Position numbers and translations under genes: made by a program
Part shown: piece by piece, positions 7,233 to 15,057 of the stretch
How the letters are laid out: every line of letters starts with the position of its first letter
Numbering within the stretch: position 1 is the first letter of the stretch
Notes under the pieces: generated by a model
What the model was told of the DNA's origin: nothing
What the model saw: only the letters and a program-made list of their open reading frames with translations
Databases searched by the model: none
Source of the DNA: Chloroflexota bacterium
GTDB lineage: Bacteria; Chloroflexota; Limnocylindria; Limnocylindrales; CSP1-4
DNA length: 46,620 nucleotides
Assembly: GCA_017881905.1 (NCBI GenBank)
Contig: JADGQI010000049.1
Location: 1 to 46,620 of the forward strand
Reading direction: 5' to 3'

Positions 7233-7329
7233 CCCCCGTGTGCGTCGGCCGGTTGACCGTCGGTCCGATGTTGACGCGCAGTGTAGCTGCGATGTGTCGC
7301 GCGCGTACGGCCGGCCGGCGCCGCCGGGC

Positions 7330-7893
7330 TCAGCGGAACGGGCAGTCCGCCGCCATCAGGATCGTGGCGATCGATCGAGAGCCGTGCGGCGCGATGGACG
7401 CCTGGACCCGGCAGGTCGGATGCAAGCCGACGGCATCGATCACCGTGCTGCCGTCCTCGAGCGGTCCGGCCAGTGCCTCGATCGAGTAGCCGGCCTTGAC
7501 GAGGGCGGCGTCGTACCAGGCGACCGTCTTCGCCGTCGTGGCGGGCACGTCGACCACCGCGGACGCCGGACCTTCTCCGGTGTCGGTCGGGTTCGCCCCG
7601 GGATAGACCGGGAAGGCGTCCGGCAGGGCGTCCCAGATCCGGCCCCAGGCTGTCTGGGTCGTCGTCGGAGGAACGAGAGTGGCGGCCGTGGGTGGCGTGG
7701 CCGAGGCCGTCGTCCGGGACGTCGAGGCGGTCGGGGACATCGACTCGCGGTCCGCCCCCGACGAGGCCGCCGGGCGGGCAGCGGTCGCCACGCCCGCCGT
7801 CGCGTCGGATGCCCCACCCTGCACGCACCCGGTCGCGGCCAGGACGACGAGCGACCCCAGGATCAAGCGGCCGAGGACCGGTGACCGGCCCAA
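7330..7893 (-). CDS. Putative lipoprotein of unknown function
   Basis: From TTG 7893 the product has 187 residues with a classic lipoprotein signal: RSPVLGR, a hydrophobic core LILGSLVVLAA, then TG-Cys23. A Ser/Thr/Ala/Pro-rich linker follows, then a globular C-terminal domain of about 100 residues (PDAFPVYPGANPTDTG to CPFR) with two cysteines that could form a disulfide. TTG was chosen because GAGGA lies 8 nt upstream and the signal peptide then starts cleanly. An ATG at 8052 would add 53 residues of unlikely sequence running through a hairpin. The domain contains AWYDAALVKAGY-like repeats typical of small secreted proteins, but I do not recognise the family. Confidence 0.6.
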   Translation of the reverse strand: MGRSPVLGRLILGSLVVLAATGCVQGGASDATAGVATAARPAASSGADRESMSPTASTSRTTASATPPTAATLVPPTTTQTAWGRIWDALPDAFPVYPGANPTDTGEGPASAVVDVPATTAKTVAWYDAALVKAGYSIEALAGPLEDGSTVIDAVGLHPTCRVQASIAPHGSRSIATILMAADCPFR

Positions 7894-7945
7894 CGATCGG
7901 ATCCTCGCATCGGGTGTCGGCGAACAGATCGGCGCGGGACGTGCC

Positions 7946-7974
7946 GGGGCCCCGCCGCTGAGCGACGGGGCCCC
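7946..7974 (-). terminator. Hairpin downstream of the GH18 gene
   Basis: Arms GGGGCCCCG (7946-7954) and CGGGGCCCC (7966-7974) pair over 9 bp and can extend through CGC/GCG around one mismatch. It is about 170 nt after the GH18 stop on the minus strand and just upstream of the lipoprotein gene. There is no T-run, so termination is plausible rather than proven. Confidence 0.45.
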
Positions 7975-8142
7975 TCGGGTCGCCAGCCCGCTCACCAGGC
8001 CGTCGACCGGGTCATCGGATCGACCACTCGGGAAGACCGATGCCCATTCCATCGGTGCGCGCCCCCAGGCACGCGCCGTCGGTGTGCATCGTTCAGACGT
8101 CGGGCGAACGCTGCGTGTTTCATCGATCCGCCGCCCGCGGGC

Positions 8143-9678
8143 TCAATACCGCTGGCGGAACGCGTCGACCGGCGCCTTCCAGACTCCCGCCGGCGAGATG
8201 AACTGGACCTTGAGCTTGAACGTCCCGGCGGGCAGACCGGCCGCGGTCCCCAGCACCGTCGCTGTCGTCAGCGTCCGAGTCCTGCCGGGATAGAGGGTGA
8301 AGGTCAGGGAACCCTTCTTGATCAGCCGCCCGGTCGGACCATAGATCCGCCAGACGAGCGTGCCACGCTCGGGGACGTTGCCCGTGTTCTTGGCCCGATC
8401 GATATGGGTCAGCTTGACCGTGCTTCCCGACCGGGTGACCTTGACCGCAGTCGAGCCCACCGTGACCCGGTGGGTCGGGTCGTAGAACTTCGCCCGAAGG
8501 ACGTCGTTCATCTCGGGGTAGCCGCGGTCGTTGTCGAGCGTCCAGATCCCCACCCCGGCGAGCCCGGTGGCGATCGCGTAGTCGTATTTGGCGGCTGCGC
8601 TGGACTCATCCTCGAAGTAGACCTGGCGGAACGTCATCGACGTCGCGTCCCAGTAGGTGAAGTAGGCGCTGCCTTCCGCGGTGTCCTCGTGGCGGACGAC
8701 CTCGGGGTGGGCGTCCAGGAACTTGCGAGCCGAGCTATAGGTCACGCTCCACACCCCGCCGTACTTGGAGACCGGCTTGTTGACCGTGGCGTTCGGCGTG
8801 TCGCTCGTGACCGGCCAGTCGTACCCGTAGTACGGGACTCCGAGGATCAGCTTGGACGCGGCGACGTGCTTGAGATATCGCTCGATGTGGAGCTTGACGG
8901 TGCGGGTCGTGTTGTCGAGCGGCGCGATCGCCCCGGTGACCGTCGAGCCGGACCAGCGATAGTTGTACGTCATCACGAGCATCTGGTCGACGATGTTCTT
9001 GATCCCGTCGATCAACGTGTAAGGAGCCCCCGCGGACGTCGCGACGACGAGCTTGGTTCGGGGGAACTGCTTGAGCATCGCCGTCTTGAACTGGGCCAGG
9101 AACGCGGCGTAGTCGAGCGAGAGCGATTGGGGCATCGGCTCGAAGTCGAAGTTCGCGCCGTCGGCGCTCCGTCGCTCCATAAGGACCAGCGCCTGCTTGA
9201 TGAAGCGGGTCTTGGCGGCCTTGCTGTGGAGGAAGCCGGACATCTTCGCCAGCGTGCCGGAGTCGAACAGCTGGAAGGTCGGGACCACGCGGACGCCCTT
9301 GGCATGGGCGGCATTCGTGACCGCCGCGGCATCGTCCGACAAGAAGGCCGTGGTTCCCCGCCAGGCCATGTCGATGTTGCCGTCCTTCTTGATCCCGAGG
9401 CCGAACAAGGCGATCGTCGAGACCAGGCTGTAGTCGAGCCGGTCGGCGGTCCCGCTGTCCAGGCGCCAGTACGGCAGGTAGCCGTAGACCTGGCGTTCGA
9501 GCGGCGCGATCCCGATGACCCGGGGCTGGATGCCCGGGTCCGCGCCGCGCGCGACCGGCGCGGCGAGGGGAGCGGGGGCCAGCGGAGCGAGGACGAGGAG
9601 CGCGACCGCGATCACGGCGGCGACCAGACCGGGGGTCCGGGCGTTCGGTCGCGACCTCTGACGGAGGAGGTCGTGCAT
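8143..9678 (-). CDS. Secreted glycoside hydrolase family 18-like protein
   Basis: The 511-residue protein has an N-terminal signal/anchor helix (about 17-41) and a GH18 TIM-barrel: VYGYLPYW near the start, then DGANFDFE at 173-180, the DxxxDxE motif with catalytic Glu180. VMTYNYRW and GVPYYGYDW follow, and GVGIWTLDND near the barrel's end. The last 100 or so residues form a beta-rich C-terminal domain. It resembles the YaaH/chitinase-like branch acting on GlcNAc polymers, either chitin or peptidoglycan; the substrate cannot be fixed here. ATG 9678 gives the signal peptide at the N-terminus; a longer frame would run through the dnaE2 promoter. It is divergent from dnaE2. Confidence 0.85.
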   Translation of the reverse strand: MHDLLRQRSRPNARTPGLVAAVIAVALLVLAPLAPAPLAAPVARGADPGIQPRVIGIAPLERQVYGYLPYWRLDSGTADRLDYSLVSTIALFGLGIKKDGNIDMAWRGTTAFLSDDAAAVTNAAHAKGVRVVPTFQLFDSGTLAKMSGFLHSKAAKTRFIKQALVLMERRSADGANFDFEPMPQSLSLDYAAFLAQFKTAMLKQFPRTKLVVATSAGAPYTLIDGIKNIVDQMLVMTYNYRWSGSTVTGAIAPLDNTTRTVKLHIERYLKHVAASKLILGVPYYGYDWPVTSDTPNATVNKPVSKYGGVWSVTYSSARKFLDAHPEVVRHEDTAEGSAYFTYWDATSMTFRQVYFEDESSAAAKYDYAIATGLAGVGIWTLDNDRGYPEMNDVLRAKFYDPTHRVTVGSTAVKVTRSGSTVKLTHIDRAKNTGNVPERGTLVWRIYGPTGRLIKKGSLTFTLYPGRTRTLTTATVLGTAAGLPAGTFKLKVQFISPAGVWKAPVDAFRQRY

Positions 9679-9794
9679 GGTGGTACTCAACTCCACCGTA
9701 CCACGATTGACCAGCCGTACCTTGGGGCCAGCGGGCCGACCCCTTGGGCCCATGGTTCTCGATGACCCCGCACATCGCGGTCCGGCATCCCACG

Positions 9795-9814
9795 GATAGA
9801 ACAGATGTTCTATC
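9795..9814 (+). promoter_or_regulatory. LexA-type SOS operator before dnaE2
   Basis: GATAGAAC-AGAT-GTTCTATC is a perfect inverted repeat with the same half-sites as the imuA operator and a different 4-bp centre. It overlaps a TATCAT -10-like hexamer (9811-9816). It lies in the region divergent to the GH18 gene and 41 nt before the dnaE2 start. Confidence 0.88.
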
Positions 9815-9816
9815 AT
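9811..9816 (+). promoter_or_regulatory. Putative -10 element (TATCAT) of dnaE2
   Basis: TATCAT overlaps the right half of the operator, placing transcription start near 9823 and a leader of about 30 nt with a ribosome site before ATG 9855. The -35 region is weak. Confidence 0.45.
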
Positions 9817-9854
9817 CTGACCGGCCCCGAGTCCGTTCAAACGGAAGACCCGAG

Positions 9855-12800
9855 ATGTCCGGCCAGCCCTCCCGCCCTCGCCCATATGCCGAGCTCCATT
9901 GCCACACGAACTTCTCGTTCCTGGATGGGGCCTCGGCCGCCGATGAGCTCGTCGAGCGCGCGGTCGAGCTCGGCCTGTCGGGCCTGGCGATCACCGATCA
10001 TCAGGGCCTGTACGGGGTCGTCCGGTTCTCGACCGCCGCTCGCGAAGCCGGGCTGCATCCGGTCATCGGGCTCGAGCTGGAGTTGCTCGATGCATTCGGT
10101 CCCGATCCGGATCGGATCGTCGTGCCCGGCCGGCGGCCGGTCCGCCGCGGAGGTCGACGACCGTCGTCGGCGACCTGGGGGGCGATCCAGGACGCGGGTC
10201 CATCGGATCGCGTGCCGGTCGACGGCTGGCCCGCTCGGCCGCGTCCCGAGCGGGCCCGGCTGCCCGGTCATCGAGACCCCGTCCGGGAGGACCTGCGGGG
10301 TATCGGCGAGGCCCAGCGCGGACCGCATCTCGTGCTGCTCGCTCGCGACCAGACGGGTTATCGCAGCCTGTGCCGGCTCGTCAGCCGGGCCAATCTCGAC
10401 GGGACGAAGGGTGTGCCACGGTTCAGCCAGGCGCTCCTCGCCGAGCACACCGAGGGGCTCGTGGCGCTGTCGGGCTGCCACGACGGTGAGATCGCCCGGC
10501 GGCTCCGAGTCGGTGACCGGGAGGGGGCGCGGGCCGTCGCCGAAGGCTACGCCCGGATGTTCGGGGTCGCCCCGGCCGCTCGCACAGGGCGGGCCGCCCG
10601 GACAGCCGGCTCCGCTGCCGGGGCGAGCGGAGTCGCGGCGGCCGGCTTCGTGCTCGAGCTCGAGCACCATTTGCTGCCGGACGACGACTGGCTCGTCGCT
10701 GAGACGGCCCGCCTGGCCGAGGAGCTCGGTCTGCCCGTGGTCGTCACCAACGACGTCCACCACGCCCTGCCCGAGGGACGCGAGCTCCAGGACGTGGTCA
10801 CCGCCATCCGCCACGGCCGGACGGTCGGGACGCTGGCCGACCTGCGCCGCGCAGACGGCGAGTCGTTCCTGAAGGCTGGCGATGAGCTCGCGGTGCTGCC
10901 TCCCGGTGACGGCGTCGGAGCGATCGCGGACCCGCGAACGGCCCGGGCGTGGCTCGAGGGGATCGCCAACGCCGTCGAGCTGGCGGCGGCCTGCAGGGTC
11001 GACCTCGAGTTCGAGGCGTATCGCTTCCCGGGGTTCCCGGTGCCCGGCGGTGAGACGCCGTTCTCGTACCTGGCCGAGCTGTGCCACGACGGTGCCCGGC
11101 GGCGCTACCACCCGATGACGCCGGCGGTCGTCCGCCAGCTCGCTCACGAGCTCGACGTCATCGAACGGACCGGCCTCGCCGAGTTCTTCCTCATCTGCTG
11201 GGATCTGATGCGCTTCGCCCGATCGCGCGGGATCCCCGCCCAGGGACGGGGCAGCGCAGCGGATTCGATCGTCGCCTATGTGCTCGGGATCACGCGGGTG
11301 GACCCGATCCGGCACAACCTCCTGTTCGAGCGGTTCATCAACGAGGGCCGGACGACCTATCCCGACGTCGACATCGACTTCTCCTCGGAGCGGCGGGAGG
11401 AGGTCATCCAGTATGTCTACGGGAAATACGGGCCCGAGCACACCGGGATGGTCTGCAACATCGTGACCTACCGGGCGCGCTCGGTCGTGCGCGAGGTCGG
11501 GGTCGCGCTCGGCTTCCCACGTCCGCTGGTCGACCGCGTGGCGAAGGCGCTCGAGACGTACGACTCGGTCATGGTCCGCCGGGACCTCGAGGCGGACGGC
11601 GGGTTCGCCGAGTTCTTCCGGCGCCCGGGGGAGGGGGTCGTGACGGATGCGGGGACGATCGACGCGGCCACGGTCCCGATCCTGACCCAGGCCCGCGGGC
11701 TGACCGATCGGATGGGCCAACTCAACCACGCCCACGGCGGACGGATCCGGACCGGGGATGCGGGCGAGCGCGGCGACGGGCGGCTGCCGCGGATCGAGGA
11801 CCCGCGGCGAGCGGCGGAAGCCGAGGACGGGCGTGCGGCAGCAGGAGCCGAGGATATCGACCCGGGCTCAGGCACCTGGCCGATAGCCTCCGGCTCGAAG
11901 CCGTCGATCAGGGCCGGCGGGCCGGCTGATGACGAAGGCGGTCCGGGTGACTCACCGGCCAGCGTGGCCTGGCTCCGCTCTGGTCGCGGGACGGGTTACT
12001 CGCCGCCGGGCACGATCGACGGCCGGACGATCGATCCGGAGTCGGGGGTGCTCCTGCCGCCGGAGCGGAGGACCGATCGCCTCGGCCGGCCGCTCCACTG
12101 GGATACCGACCGTCCGGGTGCCGCGACCCGCGCGGCGGAGCTGGCCGCGCCGCGGAACGGGGACGGTCGGGCCGCCCATTCGAGCGTGGCGCGGGTCGAG
12201 CCCGATCCCCGGCTACAGCCGCGCGGCGGGAGCGTCGTCGGCCTCTCGGACTGGGAGCGCTGGCTCGAGCTGTGCGCCCGGATGGACGGCTTCCCGCGCC
12301 ACCTCAGCATCCACAGCGGCGGGATGCTCATCACGGCCGCCCCGCTCATCGACATCGCCCCGCTCGAGCGGGCGACGATGAAGGATCGGGTCGTCGTCCA
12401 GTACGACAAGCGCGATGTCGAGACGCTCAAGCTGATCAAGCTCGACCTGCTCGGCCTGGGGATGCTGGCCGCGATCGACGAGACGCTCCAGCTCATCGAG
12501 CGCGATTGCGCGACCTGCCTGGACCTCGACCGCCTGCCCGAGGAGATCCCCGAGGTCTTCGCGATGCTCCAGGCGGCCGACACCGTGGGCGTCTTCCAGG
12601 TCGAGAGCCGGGCCCAGATGCAGACCTTGCCGAAGAGCCGGCCGGCCAACCTGGACGACTTGGTGGTGGAGGTGGCGATCATCCGGCCGGGCCCGATCCA
12701 GGGCAACGCCGTCCATCCGTACCTGCGCCGGAAGCAGGGTCTCGAACCGGTGACCTATCTCCACCCGAGCCTCGAACCGGTCCTCCGCGACAGCCTCGGG

Positions 12801-14177
12801 GTGATCCTCTACCAGGAGCAGGTGATGCGCGTGGCGATCGAGGTCGCCGGGTTCAGCCCGGCCGCCTCCGACGGCTTCCGCCGGGCGATGGGGACGTGGC
12901 GCTCGACCCGCGAGATGGAGAAGCTCCACCGCCGGTTCGTCGACGGCTGTCTCCGCCAGCCCGGGATGGACGAGGTGACCGCCGAGGAGCTCTTCCGCCA
13001 GGTGTCCGCGTTCGCCAGCTTCGGGTTCGCCAAGAGCCATGCCGCGGCGTTCGCCCGGACGGCCTACGAGTCGTCGTTTCTCAAGCTGTTCTACCCGGCC
13101 CAGTTCCTGGTCGGGCTGATCAACGCCCAGCCGATGGGCTTCTACCCGGTCGAGGTCCTGGTCAACGACGCCAAACGCCACGGCGTGGCCGTCCTGCCGG
13201 TCGACGTCAACTCGAGTGCCTACCTGACGACGACCGAATGGGTCGGGATCGATCCCGAGCCCCTCCCGCCCGAGGCCGGGATCGACCGACGCCCGGAGCC
13301 CGTCCGCTCACCTGCCTGCGTGATGCCGTCGGAGGACGCCCGGGGCCGCTGGGCCGCGGCGAGCGCCGTCGGCTGGGGCGTCCGGCTCGGGCTCGGACTG
13401 GTGAAGGGGATCGGCGAGGAGCACGCCGAGCGTCTCGATGCGGAGCTCGCCGCCGGTCCGTACCGGAGCCTGGCCGATGTCGTCGAGCGGACGGCGCTGC
13501 CGGAGGAGGTCATCGAACGGCTCATCCGCGCCGGCGGCCTCGACTCGCTGGCTCGCCCCAGGCGCGAGCTCCTGTGGCAGCTCCGCGAGGTCATGGGCGC
13601 CAGCGGCGGGCGGATCGACGGGCGGACGACCCGAACCGCCGCGCGAGCCTCGAAACGCGCTGCCGGCCGCCCGATGGACCTTCGCCTGCCGGCGACATCG
13701 GCCCCCGAACTGCCGCCGATCGGCGAGAGCGAACGGCTCGGCGACGCCTACGCGGTCATCTCGCTCGACGCCAGGCAGCAGGTCGTCGGGCTGTTCCGTG
13801 AGGCGCTCGACCGGCTGGGGGCGGTGCCGAACTCAGCCCTTAACGAGCACCGACCCGGCCCGGTCCGGATCGGCGGCCTGGTCGTCACCCGGCAGCACCC
13901 GATGACGGCCAAGGGGACGGTCTTCCTGGCGCTCGAGGACGAGACCGGGATGGTCAACGTCACGCTCTGGCCGGACACCTGGGCCCGGCTGCGTGGGGTC
14001 GTCCGGCGTCATGCGCTCCTGCTCGTCGACGGCACCCTCCAACGGGAAGGTGAGGTGGTCAACGTGATCGCCCGCGACGTGCGTCCGCTGCCCGAGGCCT
14101 CGGCCGCGGTCGGCGGACCGGTCCGGCCGCCCGGCGTCCGCCAGCTCGGGTTCGCCGGCATGCGCCGGATGCACTAG
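9855..14177 (+). CDS. dnaE2: Error-prone DNA polymerase III alpha subunit DnaE2, enlarged
   Basis: The 1440-residue protein is an SOS-type C-family polymerase for translesion synthesis with ImuA/ImuB. It has an N-terminal PHP domain (ELHCHTNFSFLDGAS), GRGSAADSIVAYVLGITRVDPI and the catalytic YPDVDIDF (Asp506, Asp508). The third aspartate is Asp864 in KLIKLDLLG; the palm and fingers continue through GFAKSHAAAFA, and an OB-fold near the C-terminus reads GLVVTRQHPMTAKGTVF. Typical DnaE2 proteins have about 1050-1100 residues. Here the Asp508-Asp864 gap is 356 residues against 152 in E. coli DnaE (403-555), because of a Gly/Pro/Arg/Asp-rich insertion at about 629-795. Smaller insertions lie near residues 85-150 and 1140-1165. 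ATG 9855 has GGAAG 7 nt upstream. The stop overlaps the opposing gene's stop (CTAG). Confidence 0.9.
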   Translation: MSGQPSRPRPYAELHCHTNFSFLDGASAADELVERAVELGLSGLAITDHQGLYGVVRFSTAAREAGLHPVIGLELELLDAFGPDPDRIVVPGRRPVRRGGRRPSSATWGAIQDAGPSDRVPVDGWPARPRPERARLPGHRDPVREDLRGIGEAQRGPHLVLLARDQTGYRSLCRLVSRANLDGTKGVPRFSQALLAEHTEGLVALSGCHDGEIARRLRVGDREGARAVAEGYARMFGVAPAARTGRAARTAGSAAGASGVAAAGFVLELEHHLLPDDDWLVAETARLAEELGLPVVVTNDVHHALPEGRELQDVVTAIRHGRTVGTLADLRRADGESFLKAGDELAVLPPGDGVGAIADPRTARAWLEGIANAVELAAACRVDLEFEAYRFPGFPVPGGETPFSYLAELCHDGARRRYHPMTPAVVRQLAHELDVIERTGLAEFFLICWDLMRFARSRGIPAQGRGSAADSIVAYVLGITRVDPIRHNLLFERFINEGRTTYPDVDIDFSSERREEVIQYVYGKYGPEHTGMVCNIVTYRARSVVREVGVALGFPRPLVDRVAKALETYDSVMVRRDLEADGGFAEFFRRPGEGVVTDAGTIDAATVPILTQARGLTDRMGQLNHAHGGRIRTGDAGERGDGRLPRIEDPRRAAEAEDGRAAAGAEDIDPGSGTWPIASGSKPSIRAGGPADDEGGPGDSPASVAWLRSGRGTGYSPPGTIDGRTIDPESGVLLPPERRTDRLGRPLHWDTDRPGAATRAAELAAPRNGDGRAAHSSVARVEPDPRLQPRGGSVVGLSDWERWLELCARMDGFPRHLSIHSGGMLITAAPLIDIAPLERATMKDRVVVQYDKRDVETLKLIKLDLLGLGMLAAIDETLQLIERDCATCLDLDRLPEEIPEVFAMLQAADTVGVFQVESRAQMQTLPKSRPANLDDLVVEVAIIRPGPIQGNAVHPYLRRKQGLEPVTYLHPSLEPVLRDSLGVILYQEQVMRVAIEVAGFSPAASDGFRRAMGTWRSTREMEKLHRRFVDGCLRQPGMDEVTAEELFRQVSAFASFGFAKSHAAAFARTAYESSFLKLFYPAQFLVGLINAQPMGFYPVEVLVNDAKRHGVAVLPVDVNSSAYLTTTEWVGIDPEPLPPEAGIDRRPEPVRSPACVMPSEDARGRWAAASAVGWGVRLGLGLVKGIGEEHAERLDAELAAGPYRSLADVVERTALPEEVIERLIRAGGLDSLARPRRELLWQLREVMGASGGRIDGRTTRTAARASKRAAGRPMDLRLPATSAPELPPIGESERLGDAYAVISLDARQQVVGLFREALDRLGAVPNSALNEHRPGPVRIGGLVVTRQHPMTAKGTVFLALEDETGMVNVTLWPDTWARLRGVVRRHALLLVDGTLQREGEVVNVIARDVRPLPEASAAVGGPVRPPGVRQLGFAGMRRMH

Positions 14178-14860
14178 CGGCGGGCGGGCGCCTTCGACGA
14201 GCCCTTGCTCTTGGGCGGTTGGCGCTTCCCGGCGTTCGGGTTCGCGCGTCGCAGGAACCGGCGGTAGAACCCGGCGAACCCACCGATCGCCAGTCCGCTC
14301 AGCGGCGACAGGACCAGGCCGTACAGCATGTAGGCCTGCAGCTGTGTGCCCTGGAGGACGGTCGCCGGGATCGGGACGAACGCCAGGTACAACGCGAAGA
14401 CGATGCCGCAGACGAGCCCCACGATCCCCCCAGCCATGTAGCTCATCCGGTCGGTCAGGATGCCGGCCAGGAACAGGGCGCCGATCTGCGGGGGCGGGTA
14501 GACGAGCAGCTGGAAGGCGAAGCTCGAGAGGCTGCTGCCGCCGCCGGAGGTGGCGTACCAGATGGCCGCTCCGATCACGAGGAGGCTCGGCACGACGACC
14601 GCCGGCGTCCGTGTGATCAGCCAGGGGATCCGGCGGATGTCGCCACGCAGGTCGACCGGCCGGGTAGCCTCGCGGAACGCCCCCGTGATGCTCGGGCGTG
14701 CGGCGGGCGCCGATCCGGCGGCGACCCCGCCCCCGGTCGACTTGGCCTGGCCCGTCGCGCCACCGCCCGACCCCTCGCCGGCGGTGGCTTCGTTCGTGGC
14801 GGCGACCGCCCTCGCGCGACGACGTGCCTCGGCGCGGTCGGTCTTCTTGGCGCGGGCCAC
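14174..14860 (-). CDS. Four-helix membrane protein with basic tails, unknown function
   Basis: The 228-residue protein has a strongly basic, Ala-rich N-terminal region (about 1-80, KKTDRAEARRRARAV), four likely transmembrane helices (about 85-105, 115-136, 141-163, 176-198) and a basic C-terminal tail (RRFLRRANPNAGKRQ). It starts at GTG 14860 with AGGAGG a few bases upstream. Its stop codon overlaps that of dnaE2 through the palindrome CTAG. I do not recognise the family. Confidence 0.65.
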   Translation of the reverse strand: MARAKKTDRAEARRRARAVAATNEATAGEGSGGGATGQAKSTGGGVAAGSAPAARPSITGAFREATRPVDLRGDIRRIPWLITRTPAVVVPSLLVIGAAIWYATSGGGSSLSSFAFQLLVYPPPQIGALFLAGILTDRMSYMAGGIVGLVCGIVFALYLAFVPIPATVLQGTQLQAYMLYGLVLSPLSGLAIGGFAGFYRRFLRRANPNAGKRQPPKSKGSSKAPARR

Positions 14861-14962
14861 GGTGCCTCCTGGGTCTCGCTTCGCGTCGATCGACGCTCCG
14901 GGCGGGGGCAGGTCGGGACGCTCCTGCCGCGCCGGTCGGTCGCCATCGTAGACGACGGCCCG

Positions 14963-14976
14963 GTTCCGCGCGGAAC
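14963..14976. promoter_or_regulatory. Perfect 14-bp palindrome in a divergent promoter region
   Basis: GTTCCGCGCGGAAC is fully self-complementary and sits between the divergent genes at 14860 (minus) and 15058 (plus). It could be an operator for a dimeric regulator. A small hairpin (GCCGG-TAAG-CCGGC, 14993-15006) follows. No regulator is identified. Confidence 0.3.
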
Positions 14977-15057
14977 GAGTCTCAGGTGATCCGCCGGTAA
15001 GCCGGCACTGCTACAACCGACGCCCGCCTGCCGCCCGTCCCCGCCGGGAGGTCGTCG

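Noticed and set aside
7894-8142. Coding extension of the lipoprotein to ATG 8052
   Set aside because: The frame would run through a strong hairpin and put about 53 non-signal residues before the lipoprotein signal; TTG 7893 has a better ribosome site.
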